Source of the DNA: a virus
IMG/VR virus record: IMGVR_UViG_3300022745_000080
Coordinates: 1-39,717 of that record
Direction: 5' to 3' (one strand)
Length of the DNA: 39,717 bases
Positions 1-7,449 of this stretch are shown here, in pieces. The position numbers and the translations under genes were made by a program. Positions within the stretch are counted from its first letter, which is position 1. Every line of letters starts with the position of its first letter. Under the pieces are notes generated by a model. It was not told the origin of the DNA. It made no database searches and saw only the letters and a program-made list of their open reading frames with translations.

Positions 1-336
1 GGTGTGGTAAAAACTGACTTGATTGATTTTGTCATGAAAAAAGATTTCATCGCTGTTGTCAGGCCTTCAGGTGTCACACCTGAAGAGAAAAAAATGGCTG
101 TTAGGGACGCGCTCTCTCTGATCGGTAAGCCTTATGATTTTATGTTTTCTTATAGTCCAGACAAGCAAGCAAACCGGGCTTTTTATTGCTCTGAAATCCC
201 TTATTTTTGTTATCGTGACACCCGTTGGGCAAAGACTTTTATCCCCCGGGTTGTGCTTGGTGAGTTCACAATTGCACCGCAAGATTACTATGACGCCACA
301 AGCGGGCCAAAACTTGACCTTGTGATTGAGCTTTAA
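1..336 (+). CDS. permuted NlpC/P60 (YiiX/YebB-like) amidase or peptidase, C-terminal part
   Basis: The reading frame is open to the left edge, so this is the 3' part of a gene; the first usable start in the window is GTG at 4. Counting from there, the protein is 110 residues. Residues 34-65 (a helix, then GKPYDF and FYCSE with Cys62) look like the C-terminal half of permuted papain-like amidases, where the catalytic Cys follows the His. The expected His-containing N-terminal half would lie beyond the window start, and pieces of it seem to be at 39585-39717 (see that entry). In the family these enzymes cut amide bonds in peptidoglycan peptides or related substrates; a lysis or wall-degrading role is inference. 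The stop overlaps the stop of the convergent NlpC/P60 gene by 4 bases, with no terminator between them. Confidence 0.7.
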   Translation, partial: GVVKTDLIDFVMKKDFIAVVRPSGVTPEEKKMAVRDALSLIGKPYDFMFSYSPDKQANRAFYCSEIPYFCYRDTRWAKTFIPRVVLGEFTIAPQDYYDATSGPKLDLVIEL

Positions 337-770
337 ACCCCAAGAGTCCTTTGCTTATACTTTGGCATGATGACCCCAATGAGGTCCGGTCTATAGTCAA
401 CCGGTCTGATTTTCACAAAGGCATTGAACTTGTCAGCATCACCCGGCATGAGGACTTTTGAGCTCCCACCGTTTGCGCCAATTGCTAAGTTTGAGTTAAG
501 CAACAAAACAATGTGGGTGATCTCTTTTGGGCTTTTGCCATAAAAGGCCAAGGCCCCCATGCCATATTTTCCAACGGTGCCATTGAGCAAGAAATGGTCA
601 TAAAAACTTTGGGCGTTGTTATCATTTGGCAAGTCCTCACCCACAGCCATCAGGCACTCTTGCACAAAGCCAGAGCAATCAATCCCACTGATGGGGTTTG
701 AGCCACCCCACTTGTAAGGGGTGCCAAGAAAACTCAACGCATATTGAATCATGATACCAATGCCCGTCAT
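333..770 (-). CDS. NlpC/P60-family cell-wall peptidase
   Basis: 145 residues, the size of a single NlpC/P60 catalytic domain. Near the N-terminus GTPYKWGG is followed by GIDCSGF, giving the catalytic Cys32; the His is in THIVLLL (His86), and Asn100 in AIGANGG is a candidate third polar residue. Family members cleave gamma-D-Glu-diamino acid bonds in peptidoglycan stem peptides. It is the last gene of the minus-strand virion unit, just after tail-tip genes, the usual place for a tail-associated murein hydrolase (compare lambda gpK), though a free endolysin is possible. No signal peptide is seen. A GAGG ribosome site lies 5 bases before the ATG. Confidence 0.88.
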   Translation of the reverse strand: MTGIGIMIQYALSFLGTPYKWGGSNPISGIDCSGFVQECLMAVGEDLPNDNNAQSFYDHFLLNGTVGKYGMGALAFYGKSPKEITHIVLLLNSNLAIGANGGSSKVLMPGDADKFNAFVKIRPVDYRPDLIGVIMPKYKQRTLGV

Positions 771-777
771 TTTAACC

Positions 778-1218
778 TCACGTTGAAGAGTATTTAATAA
801 GTTGATAAGTCATTGAGTATGAGCTTGCCGTTTGAAGTGTGTTGTAAACCACGCGCTCATTTGGATAAATTTTCAAGGCCCCATCAACAAAACGGTCACA
901 ATTTGTTGTTGTGAGACCTAAGTCCTTAGGCAAAAGCGAAATGGTACCTGACCCCAACTGTGCATTTGGGAATTGATGATTGGACTCGCCAAAACTCAGG
1001 GCTGTGGTCCAAGAATTAGTTTGAGCATTGTAAACTTGCAATTCAAATTGCAAAGTCATAAATGCTGAGGCCCCGTTGTTTTTCAACACCTGTGGGATGA
1101 AATCAATTTTTTCATTTGCACCACAAGTGAAGAGCACATTGCCTGTTGTATTTCCCCCGCCAAATTCTACATGGACGGATTGCATGACCATGCCGATTGC
1201 TTTTGAGTAAGTGCTCAT
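778..1218 (-). CDS. hypothetical tail-tip virion protein
   Basis: 146 residues with no recognised family. The sequence is rich in Thr, Ser, Asn and Gln with alternating hydrophobic residues, as in a beta-rich structural protein, and has no membrane segment. GAGG lies 6 bases before the ATG. It is packed between the tail hub side and the NlpC/P60 gene, with 3-10 base gaps, so a minor tail-tip or baseplate role is likely from position only. Confidence 0.6.
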   Translation of the reverse strand: MSTYSKAIGMVMQSVHVEFGGGNTTGNVLFTCGANEKIDFIPQVLKNNGASAFMTLQFELQVYNAQTNSWTTALSFGESNHQFPNAQLGSGTISLLPKDLGLTTTNCDRFVDGALKIYPNERVVYNTLQTASSYSMTYQLIKYSST

Positions 1219-1221
1219 TTG

Positions 1222-1755
1222 TTACCTCGATCTGAAATAAATTGTGAGTGAGGCATCCTCAGCCCCAGTCATTGATTGAATTTTATCAACTTTAATAGCT
1301 GACCCCGCCGCCACATTGAGTGGGCTTGTCGTAAGCACGGGCGCGGTCCATCCTGTGAGAGTTTCACCCTCGGTGATCCACTCATCGGCTGTTGCTGTGG
1401 TTGTAACTTTTGGGGTCACGGTGTAAATTGAAGTGTAAGCCCCACCCTTTGTGGTTTGCACTTTGGCATCAAGCTCAGTTGTCCCACTTGAGCCAATCGA
1501 ATTGACTTCAAGGACTGTTTTAAAAATCTCAGCATCAAAAGGGAAAATGAATTTGCCATCACGTCTAAGCTCATTTGCGCCGCCGATTGGATAAGGGCCG
1601 TTGAGCTTAAATTGCACAAACTGAAATGAGCTGTTGGTCCTAAGCCAATTGAGCATTTTCCCCATCTTAAATCCAATTGCCGCACTGACCGCCGCCTTGT
1701 ATTTGAGGTCCTCTTCATAAAAAATCTTTTTTTCGGATGCGAGAATTGTCCCCAT
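1222..1755 (-). CDS. hypothetical tail protein (beta-rich)
   Basis: 177 residues, family not recognised. The first 40 residues are helical and basic; the rest is beta-rich with Thr/Ser runs, ending in a segment (SLTIYFRSR) typical of a jelly-roll-like domain edge. A strong AAGGGGG ribosome site stands 4 bases before the ATG. It follows the large tail hub gene in the same unit. The segment around residues 75-110 resembles fibre or receptor-binding domains in general composition, but this is weak evidence. Confidence 0.58.
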   Translation of the reverse strand: MGTILASEKKIFYEEDLKYKAAVSAAIGFKMGKMLNWLRTNSSFQFVQFKLNGPYPIGGANELRRDGKFIFPFDAEIFKTVLEVNSIGSSGTTELDAKVQTTKGGAYTSIYTVTPKVTTTATADEWITEGETLTGWTAPVLTTSPLNVAAGSAIKVDKIQSMTGAEDASLTIYFRSR

Positions 1756-1764
1756 GGTCCCCCT

Positions 1765-4500
1765 TTAAATAAATCGGTAAGCTGACCCAGCATCATCGGA
1801 AAAGCCCACAAAATCAATCAAGTGTGAACTTGTCGGGATGAAGCCCAAACTTTTGTCAACCGTCACGGTGTTACCCGCAATGCCTGAGATTTTAACCTCT
1901 GGGCTCACCTGAGTCCAATCCTCAAGCCTAAGCATAAGGGTTGCGCCCACAAAGAGCTTAGCAATGTCACCCGCCCCAACGTCAAACACTGTTTGGCTTG
2001 TGCCCGCCACAACTGAAATTGTGGGGTCAAAAAAGCAATGCTGATTTTTGTAAGCTGCGCCAAGATCAAGGCCCGGATAAATCGGGGGCTCAATGATGTA
2101 GTCCTCAGGCGGTGTAAAGCCCAGGGCCGGGCCCACAATGATCTTATTATTGTCGCTTGGGTCAAAGCCCATGAGTGTTGTTTCAGCATAGACTGACCAA
2201 TCCTCGGACCTCACAGCTATCTTTTCGCCTATGTAACCTTGCCACTTAAGCTTTTCACTGAGTGCTGAGCTTGTGCCATAGGATGCCTTAAGCTTCAGCA
2301 CACTTGTGGTTGATCCCACCCCTGTGTTTGAAGCGGGGCCAAAAACCCCATAGCGCCCTTCATTCAAATAGTGGGTGTCAAGTAAATCCAGGACAACCGC
2401 CCCGGTTTTAATGTCTAAGGATTTATTTACAACCTCAAAAATGCGCTTGTCAAAACCCCTCACCCCTCTTCGAGTGTCAATGAGGTTGAGCTGTTGGTCC
2501 CCATAAACAACGGCGTCCCCCACGTCTATGTAAAAGGCTTCACCATAGAGAAATTTTGCTTTGGTGATTTCAGCCGCGAAACGATACCGCTCAAGCATCC
2601 TGTTTGAGATTTGGCTGATGATTACGTCATTGTCACTCGATGGCCTAAGGCCTCTTGCAAGCACAGTGAGTGACTTGTTGCCAACCTTGATTTGCAACTT
2701 TGAGTCAGCGTCAACGGTGATTTTCCCGCTCAAATATCTTGAATTGTCCAAGACGTTTTGATTGTACTTAAAAACCACGTTATTATAAAAATATCGGTTG
2801 ATTGTCCTGACAATTTTATTGGTCTGTGGTTGCACAGTGTTGTCAGAGTCAAGCACCGGCAAAATTGCAATTGAGAGTGGGGGACTTGTAAAGCCCACAC
2901 TGATTTTACCTTTGCGCGGGATTGAGTAAGCCCCAGTTGGGAAAAGCAAGTCAGTGTCAATGAAGTCCTTTCCCTTTTCAGTTGAGGTCAAATAAAAATC
3001 ATAAGTAAAAATGGCTGAGAAAAATAAATCCCTAAGCCTTTCAAATTCAGGCACGTCAACCTGGTCACCGCCAAGGTTGAGGCCAGCACCCAAGGGTAAA
3101 ACATTATATTTTGATTTGAAGGCAATCACGCCTGATGGGTTTGAGTTTGTAACCAACGGGGCCCCATCAACCACAATGTAAGAACCGCCGTCAACGCTGA
3201 CAACCTCTGTGATTGTCCTCAGCGTGAAATTGTTGGCACTCTCTTGGTCACCTGTGATTGTGCAAAAGTCCCCAGGCACAAGTCCAAAGCGGTCACCCGC
3301 AATGATGCCCTGGAAATAAATTGCATTTGCAATCACCCCGTTGTCAGGGGTGACTTGGATTGACGTAATTTTTTCATCGGTGAGAAAATACTCATCCCCT
3401 GAGAGCATAAGTTTAAGAGCAAGGGAAAAAGCATCACCTTGAAGTCTGTAAAAACTTTTCACCTCTGTGCCCGTTTGGTGTTGGTCCCCTTGTGTCCTCG
3501 GGTCCTCAGCAAACATGGCCTCACGGGTGCAACCTGTAAAGCTTGTGTCAGTGAGGCCAGTATATTCAATGATTTCATCATCAATTCTGACATAAGTTCG
3601 AAGCGTCCCATTATCAGCGGGGGTGAGAAAACTTGCCGTTGACTCAACATCGAGGGTGAGATCACTCTCAAGATTTGTTGAGGCCTGAGCTGTTTGCACA
3701 GTTGAAGCCATGCCAGTCTCAATGCTGACACTGACAAGTGATAAGGCCTCGAGTTTATTTTCAATTGCATTTCTGATCTGTGAAGCGGTTGAGACCCCGC
3801 TTTGCATGAGCACACTGATGGCCGTCCCAACCACGGTGACAACCTCAAGACCCGCAACCCCACCGTTGTTATAAGTGATCGAAACGGTGCCAACCACATC
3901 ACGTCTTGTGGTGTAAGTGAGCCCTTGAATTGTTAAAGATCTAAAGTCAGCCGGGGCGGTGAGCTTAGTTGAGCCCTCTTGAAAAATATCAAACCGCTTG
4001 CCAGCTTCGGGGTGAGCCACGTTGAGGGTGATCATGGCCCCGCCGTCAATGTTGTCAATAATGCCTGAGAAAATGGTGACAAAATCATCGGGGAAAGCGG
4101 TGTCAGAATACCCCAAATAAACCCTTGCTTTTCGCCCAAGCAATTCATTTACCACAACACCGGGGCTAATGAGCCTTGTGATTGCCTCATTGATGTCCAA
4201 CAATGAAATTTGAATTGCTGAAACTGAGGACGCCCCGCCCTTGTCTTGCAAGAGCTGTTGAGTGATTGTGGTTGTCGAGCCATCGAATGAAATCAAGTCA
4301 TCTTGGTCAGCCACTTCATTGAAGCCACCAATTGTCCAAGAGCCATCAATCAAAAGACCCGGGTCACCAATCCTCACAAATTTTTTGATGCGTTCAACGC
4401 CGTATAAAGTTGAAACCCCATCAATTTCAAGGATGAGCTGAGGGTTTTGACTTACACCCTGAGCGGCGGCCTTGGCGAGTTTTGAAAGGTCAAATGCCAT
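1765..4500 (-). CDS. large tail hub / tail-associated protein
   Basis: 911 residues from the ATG at 4500, which has GAGG 6 bases upstream; an in-frame TTG at 4506 is less likely. The N-terminal 170 residues (LEIDGVSTLYGVERIKKF ... KARVYLGYSD ... IFSGIIDNID) have the look of phage tail hub proteins that form the central ring at the tail tip. A middle region carries DNGTLRTYVRIDDEIIEYTG, a short beta module common in tail hubs, and the C-terminal third is repetitive and beta-rich. It overlaps the upstream lipoprotein gene by 11 bases. Hub assignment comes from size, N-terminal pattern and location; the precise family is not certain. Confidence 0.68.
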   Translation of the reverse strand: MAFDLSKLAKAAAQGVSQNPQLILEIDGVSTLYGVERIKKFVRIGDPGLLIDGSWTIGGFNEVADQDDLISFDGSTTTITQQLLQDKGGASSVSAIQISLLDINEAITRLISPGVVVNELLGRKARVYLGYSDTAFPDDFVTIFSGIIDNIDGGAMITLNVAHPEAGKRFDIFQEGSTKLTAPADFRSLTIQGLTYTTRRDVVGTVSITYNNGGVAGLEVVTVVGTAISVLMQSGVSTASQIRNAIENKLEALSLVSVSIETGMASTVQTAQASTNLESDLTLDVESTASFLTPADNGTLRTYVRIDDEIIEYTGLTDTSFTGCTREAMFAEDPRTQGDQHQTGTEVKSFYRLQGDAFSLALKLMLSGDEYFLTDEKITSIQVTPDNGVIANAIYFQGIIAGDRFGLVPGDFCTITGDQESANNFTLRTITEVVSVDGGSYIVVDGAPLVTNSNPSGVIAFKSKYNVLPLGAGLNLGGDQVDVPEFERLRDLFFSAIFTYDFYLTSTEKGKDFIDTDLLFPTGAYSIPRKGKISVGFTSPPLSIAILPVLDSDNTVQPQTNKIVRTINRYFYNNVVFKYNQNVLDNSRYLSGKITVDADSKLQIKVGNKSLTVLARGLRPSSDNDVIISQISNRMLERYRFAAEITKAKFLYGEAFYIDVGDAVVYGDQQLNLIDTRRGVRGFDKRIFEVVNKSLDIKTGAVVLDLLDTHYLNEGRYGVFGPASNTGVGSTTSVLKLKASYGTSSALSEKLKWQGYIGEKIAVRSEDWSVYAETTLMGFDPSDNNKIIVGPALGFTPPEDYIIEPPIYPGLDLGAAYKNQHCFFDPTISVVAGTSQTVFDVGAGDIAKLFVGATLMLRLEDWTQVSPEVKISGIAGNTVTVDKSLGFIPTSSHLIDFVGFSDDAGSAYRFI

Positions 4501-4792
4501 TTGCAACCTCTTGGGTCCAACCGCATTTTTGTTTTAAATCTTTGTACTCTTTTTGAGCGTCCTCGACCCAACGCTTGAAGGGTAAAAACTCATCTTTTGA
4601 AATGAGCACACCGCCGTCACAAGTATCAAGGCTTAGGTCAGCAATGTGCTTAAAGGTGATGGGGTAAGTATCGAGCACTTGCTTTTGAGCACAGACCATG
4701 TGCTTTGTATCGAGCACATAAACAAATTTCAGCTTGTAGTCACCACAAGATGAGAGTGCAAGGACGCTAAGAGTTAAGAAAATCATCCTCAC
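4490..4792 (-). CDS. small phage lipoprotein (possible outer-membrane spanin)
   Basis: Residues 3-16 are a hydrophobic signal sequence ending in LALSSC, a good lipobox, so the mature protein should be lipid-anchored at Cys. The rest (about 85 residues) has four more cysteines and a helical, charged C-terminus. I chose GTG at 4792 because AAAGG lies 7 bases upstream; ATG codons at 4807, 4864 and 4786 are in frame but have poorer sites. The gene starts inside the preceding 71-codon gene (26-base overlap), as outer spanins often do, and sits in a group of four tiny genes between fibre and hub genes. An exclusion or spanin role is inference. Confidence 0.72.
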   Translation of the reverse strand: MRMIFLTLSVLALSSCGDYKLKFVYVLDTKHMVCAQKQVLDTYPITFKHIADLSLDTCDGGVLISKDEFLPFKRWVEDAQKEYKDLKQKCGWTQEVANGI

Positions 4793-4982
4793 TTTTTTGC
4801 CTTTCATCGCGGGTTTGATCTTTTTTGACCTCAGCTTCAAACTTGTTGGTTGAAGCGTGATCATGAAACTTTTGAGTCAAATGTAAAATCCAATCTTGGA
4901 TAAGTTTTTCAACCTTTGGCAAAGCCCATTGGACTAATTTACCAGCAACAAAAGCCAAAACTTTTTCCAAGATTGGACTCAT
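4767..4982 (-). CDS. small amphipathic protein of the lysis-like cassette
   Basis: 71 residues. Residues 4-38 form a mostly hydrophobic, Leu/Val/Ala-rich helix with interspersed Lys and Trp, followed by a strongly charged tail rich in Lys, Glu and Asp. No clear uncharged membrane span is visible, so it could be a membrane-associated helix or a coiled-coil partner. GAGG lies 8 bases before the ATG. The 3' end hosts the start of the lipoprotein gene in another frame. If the lipoprotein is an outer spanin this could be its partner, but it lacks a typical N-terminal membrane anchor. Confidence 0.55.
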   Translation of the reverse strand: MSPILEKVLAFVAGKLVQWALPKVEKLIQDWILHLTQKFHDHASTNKFEAEVKKDQTRDERQKSEDDFLNS

Positions 4983-5216
4983 TTATTTTACCTCAGGTAA
5001 ATGCAACTTATCAATCAACTCATCAATCTTGCTGTCAGCCATGGCAAGGATTGTGTCATCAATTGGGGTTGCTGTTTTTGCTGCCTCAGCCTTAAGCACC
5101 GCCACAACTGAGTGAGCAAAGCTTTTAAGAAAAGGCTTCATGACAGGTTTAAGAGCCTCGAGTATTGATGCTTTAAGTTGCAACTTTAAATTTTCAACAA
5201 CCGGTTTTAAGTCCAT
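4983..5216 (-). CDS. small helical protein of the lysis-like cassette
   Basis: 77 residues from ATG 5216, which has AAAGGA 7 bases upstream; TTG at 5222 is an alternative. The sequence is helical and Lys/Leu/Ala-rich throughout, with a moderately hydrophobic stretch (FAHSVVAVLKAEAAK) too short and polar for a sure membrane span. It overlaps the upstream gene by 23 bases and abuts the next. I do not recognise the family; holin-accessory or coiled-coil functions are open. Confidence 0.55.
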   Translation of the reverse strand: MDLKPVVENLKLQLKASILEALKPVMKPFLKSFAHSVVAVLKAEAAKTATPIDDTILAMADSKIDELIDKLHLPEVK

Positions 5217-5418
5217 TTTCAAATCCTTTCAGTTTTTCATTTATGACTGCAATCTCAATTCTGTTTTCAACAACCTTTTCATTTGTGGCATTTACTTTTG
5301 TGCCAATCCCATTGACCTGTTTTTTGAGCTCAGCCAAGTCCCGTTTCATCACCACAATTGTGGCGGCAAACCCGCTGACCGCTGTGATGATGTGACCGAG
5401 GTCAAAGTCTAAGCTCAT
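5194..5418 (-). CDS. small membrane protein with coiled coil (holin/XhlA-like accessory)
   Basis: 74 residues from ATG 5418, which overlaps the preceding stop as ATGA and has GGGG 5 bases upstream. An N-terminal hydrophobic segment (HIITAVSGFAATIVVM) is followed by a long heptad-like helix (LAELKKQVNGIGTKV onward) and a short polar tail. This layout resembles small phage membrane proteins near lysis genes, although classical XhlA has its membrane segment at the C-terminus. It is the first of four tiny genes between the signal-peptide fibre and the tail hub. Confidence 0.6.
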   Translation of the reverse strand: MSLDFDLGHIITAVSGFAATIVVMKRDLAELKKQVNGIGTKVNATNEKVVENRIEIAVINEKLKGFENGLKTGC

Positions 5419-7448
5419 CTTGGCCCCATGCAAATCACGTCAAAATCAATATCAGCCGAGGCCCCCGAGCTTGGAACCCGGATATCAGTGGTTATTGACG
5501 TTGCTGTTATAGAGACAACACTACAAATTCTTTGCCCCGATTCGGGGTTACAAGTACACGTTGGCGCTTGTGAAAAGCGGCCTGAAGGGATTGTCAAAAC
5601 TACCGCACCCACTCCCGTACGGTTTATTGTCCACCCCCCATCAGATTGTGAAACAATCGAAGCCGTGCCGTTGTTTAAAACTCTTATGCGCTCAATCCTT
5701 TCAGCCCCATTTGAATTTGAACTTACTGAGCCCACAAGGATTGGAGTGTTGGCCGCACCGTAAAACTCTTCAATAATGATGACACCCGATCCCCCGGCAC
5801 CCGCCACTTGAGTTGAAGCCGCCGCTGTGCCACCCGCACCAATTGAATAATTGTAAGAGCTTGCAATCTGTCCAACAGGGATGATGATTTCAAGATACCC
5901 ACCGGCCCCACCGCCTGAGCCTGTAAAAGCGCCGCCCGTACCCGAGCCACCGCCCCCTGAGCCTGAATTTGCGGCACCCGATCCCGAAGCTGCGTTATTT
6001 GATCCCCCATCACCGCCCCCGGCACCGCCAAATGGTGATGATCCCCCATCACCGCCTTTGCCATTGGCGTTTGATGATGGGCCATTGGTTGTTGCACCCC
6101 TGACCAAAGTTGCAACCAATCCTGTTGTATTTGTGCAAACAGCACCGTTTGTTGACGGCGCATCATCCCCATTGACGGTCCCCCCAGGCCCCCCAGCACA
6201 TGAAAGCTGTGATCCAAAAGTTGTGGTCCCACCGGCCCCACCATTTTGCCCGGCGGCACTCCCACCGCCACCGCCGCCACCGCCAATCATTCTGATCTTT
6301 AAGTATTTCACACCGGTTGGTGGGAAATAAACCCCTGTGCCCGATGTGAGTCTTGTTGTGGTTGGTGAAGAGGGCGCGTTGATGTTTACAATTGTGCCAT
6401 TCCCAGCAAATCCAACGCAAGGCACTCGAAAATTTAAACTAAATGTGAGGGATGTTGCCGAAAATTGGTCAACATTTAATAAAGAAATATTATAACCCGT
6501 GGTGTTTGCTTGATTATAGTTGTAATCCTTAAATGCAATTTGTGAACTTGAATACACTGATGGGGTGATTGTACCAATCAAAGAGCCTTGATAAGTTTCC
6601 CTCATGATGCCAATGCCACCCGAGTCAGTTTGACCAATTGATGCTGTTGTATTGGCCTTGGCTCTCACGGTATCAATCACACAAATTGAACTTGGGATAT
6701 TGAAGAGCATGAGCCCTGTGCCGTTCGTGCCCGCCGCTGTTTGCCTGTAGTCCCATCTTACCAACAAGTCAGGCCCTTCTCTTCGATATTGAGCAACATT
6801 TGTGGCCACAGTCCCATAAACCGGATTTGTTGTTGACCCTGTGATTAGTGCGCCAGCGGCAACACTTGGGAAGTCTTGCCAGTCAGTTGAAATTGCGCCA
6901 AGACCGAGATTTGTGGCTTTCCCCGCATAAACCTTTGCCACGTTGACCGTGTTTGAGCCGGTACCAGTTGATGCCAAGCAAACGGTTGCTTGTGAACTTA
7001 GGTTACCACAAGGAAAATTCATTGAGACTGGTTGCGAATATGACGGGTTGATCAGTTGCAAGTCAGTTGTGACTTGCACGGTGCCAAGGGTCACATAAGT
7101 TTTGAAGTTGGCCGCATTGCCTTTATAAACAAATTTTGCTTCACAGTTTTGCCCTTTGAGGTCCTCGCCAAAGAAATTGGCGGTCCAGCAAAAGGTCTGT
7201 GCTGAAGTTGAAGCGGTGACCGCGCATTGAGTATTGGTGTCAGCGTTGAGCGGTGTTGTGGCGTTTTGTGCAACAGTCCCGCCACTCACTGTGATGAAGC
7301 TTGTATTTTTCCAACAATCGGGATTTTTGATGTAGTTTTTTTCAGCACTGAGTCCCGGCAAATATGTGCCGGGTGAAACCAAGCTTGAGTTTTGCGCTTG
7401 AGCAAAACATCCTGCGAAAAATAATACTAAGAAAATAAATGCTTTCAT
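5415..7448 (-). CDS. secreted, cysteine-rich fibre-like protein with polyglycine domain
   Basis: 677 residues. Residues 1-19 are a signal peptide (Lys, hydrophobic core, cleavage near AQA/Q); a weaker lipobox reading at FAGC is possible. Residues 30-190 resemble the carbohydrate-binding-like 'NYIKNP ... KNT' modules seen in environmental phage adhesins and contain many cysteines. Residues 190-380 are beta-rich. Residues 385-560 are a glycine-rich sandwich starting KIRMIGGGGGGGG, as in fibre-tip adhesins, and the end is another small beta domain with a CTC/C pair. A virion fibre normally needs no export signal, so this protein may be displayed on the host or assembled in an unusual way. AAGGG precedes the ATG; the gene follows a tail fibre gene. 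Confidence 0.75.
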   Translation of the reverse strand: MKAFIFLVLFFAGCFAQAQNSSLVSPGTYLPGLSAEKNYIKNPDCWKNTSFITVSGGTVAQNATTPLNADTNTQCAVTASTSAQTFCWTANFFGEDLKGQNCEAKFVYKGNAANFKTYVTLGTVQVTTDLQLINPSYSQPVSMNFPCGNLSSQATVCLASTGTGSNTVNVAKVYAGKATNLGLGAISTDWQDFPSVAAGALITGSTTNPVYGTVATNVAQYRREGPDLLVRWDYRQTAAGTNGTGLMLFNIPSSICVIDTVRAKANTTASIGQTDSGGIGIMRETYQGSLIGTITPSVYSSSQIAFKDYNYNQANTTGYNISLLNVDQFSATSLTFSLNFRVPCVGFAGNGTIVNINAPSSPTTTRLTSGTGVYFPPTGVKYLKIRMIGGGGGGGGSAAGQNGGAGGTTTFGSQLSCAGGPGGTVNGDDAPSTNGAVCTNTTGLVATLVRGATTNGPSSNANGKGGDGGSSPFGGAGGGDGGSNNAASGSGAANSGSGGGGSGTGGAFTGSGGGAGGYLEIIIPVGQIASSYNYSIGAGGTAAASTQVAGAGGSGVIIIEEFYGAANTPILVGSVSSNSNGAERIERIRVLNNGTASIVSQSDGGWTINRTGVGAVVLTIPSGRFSQAPTCTCNPESGQRICSVVSITATSITTDIRVPSSGASADIDFDVICMGPR

Positions 7449-7449
7449 T

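Noticed and set aside
5881-6330. Proline-rich open frame on the plus strand (149 codons)
   Set aside because: It is the antisense of the glycine-rich domain of the 5415-7448 gene; Gly codons read backward as Pro/Ala/Thr. No ribosome site or independent signal.
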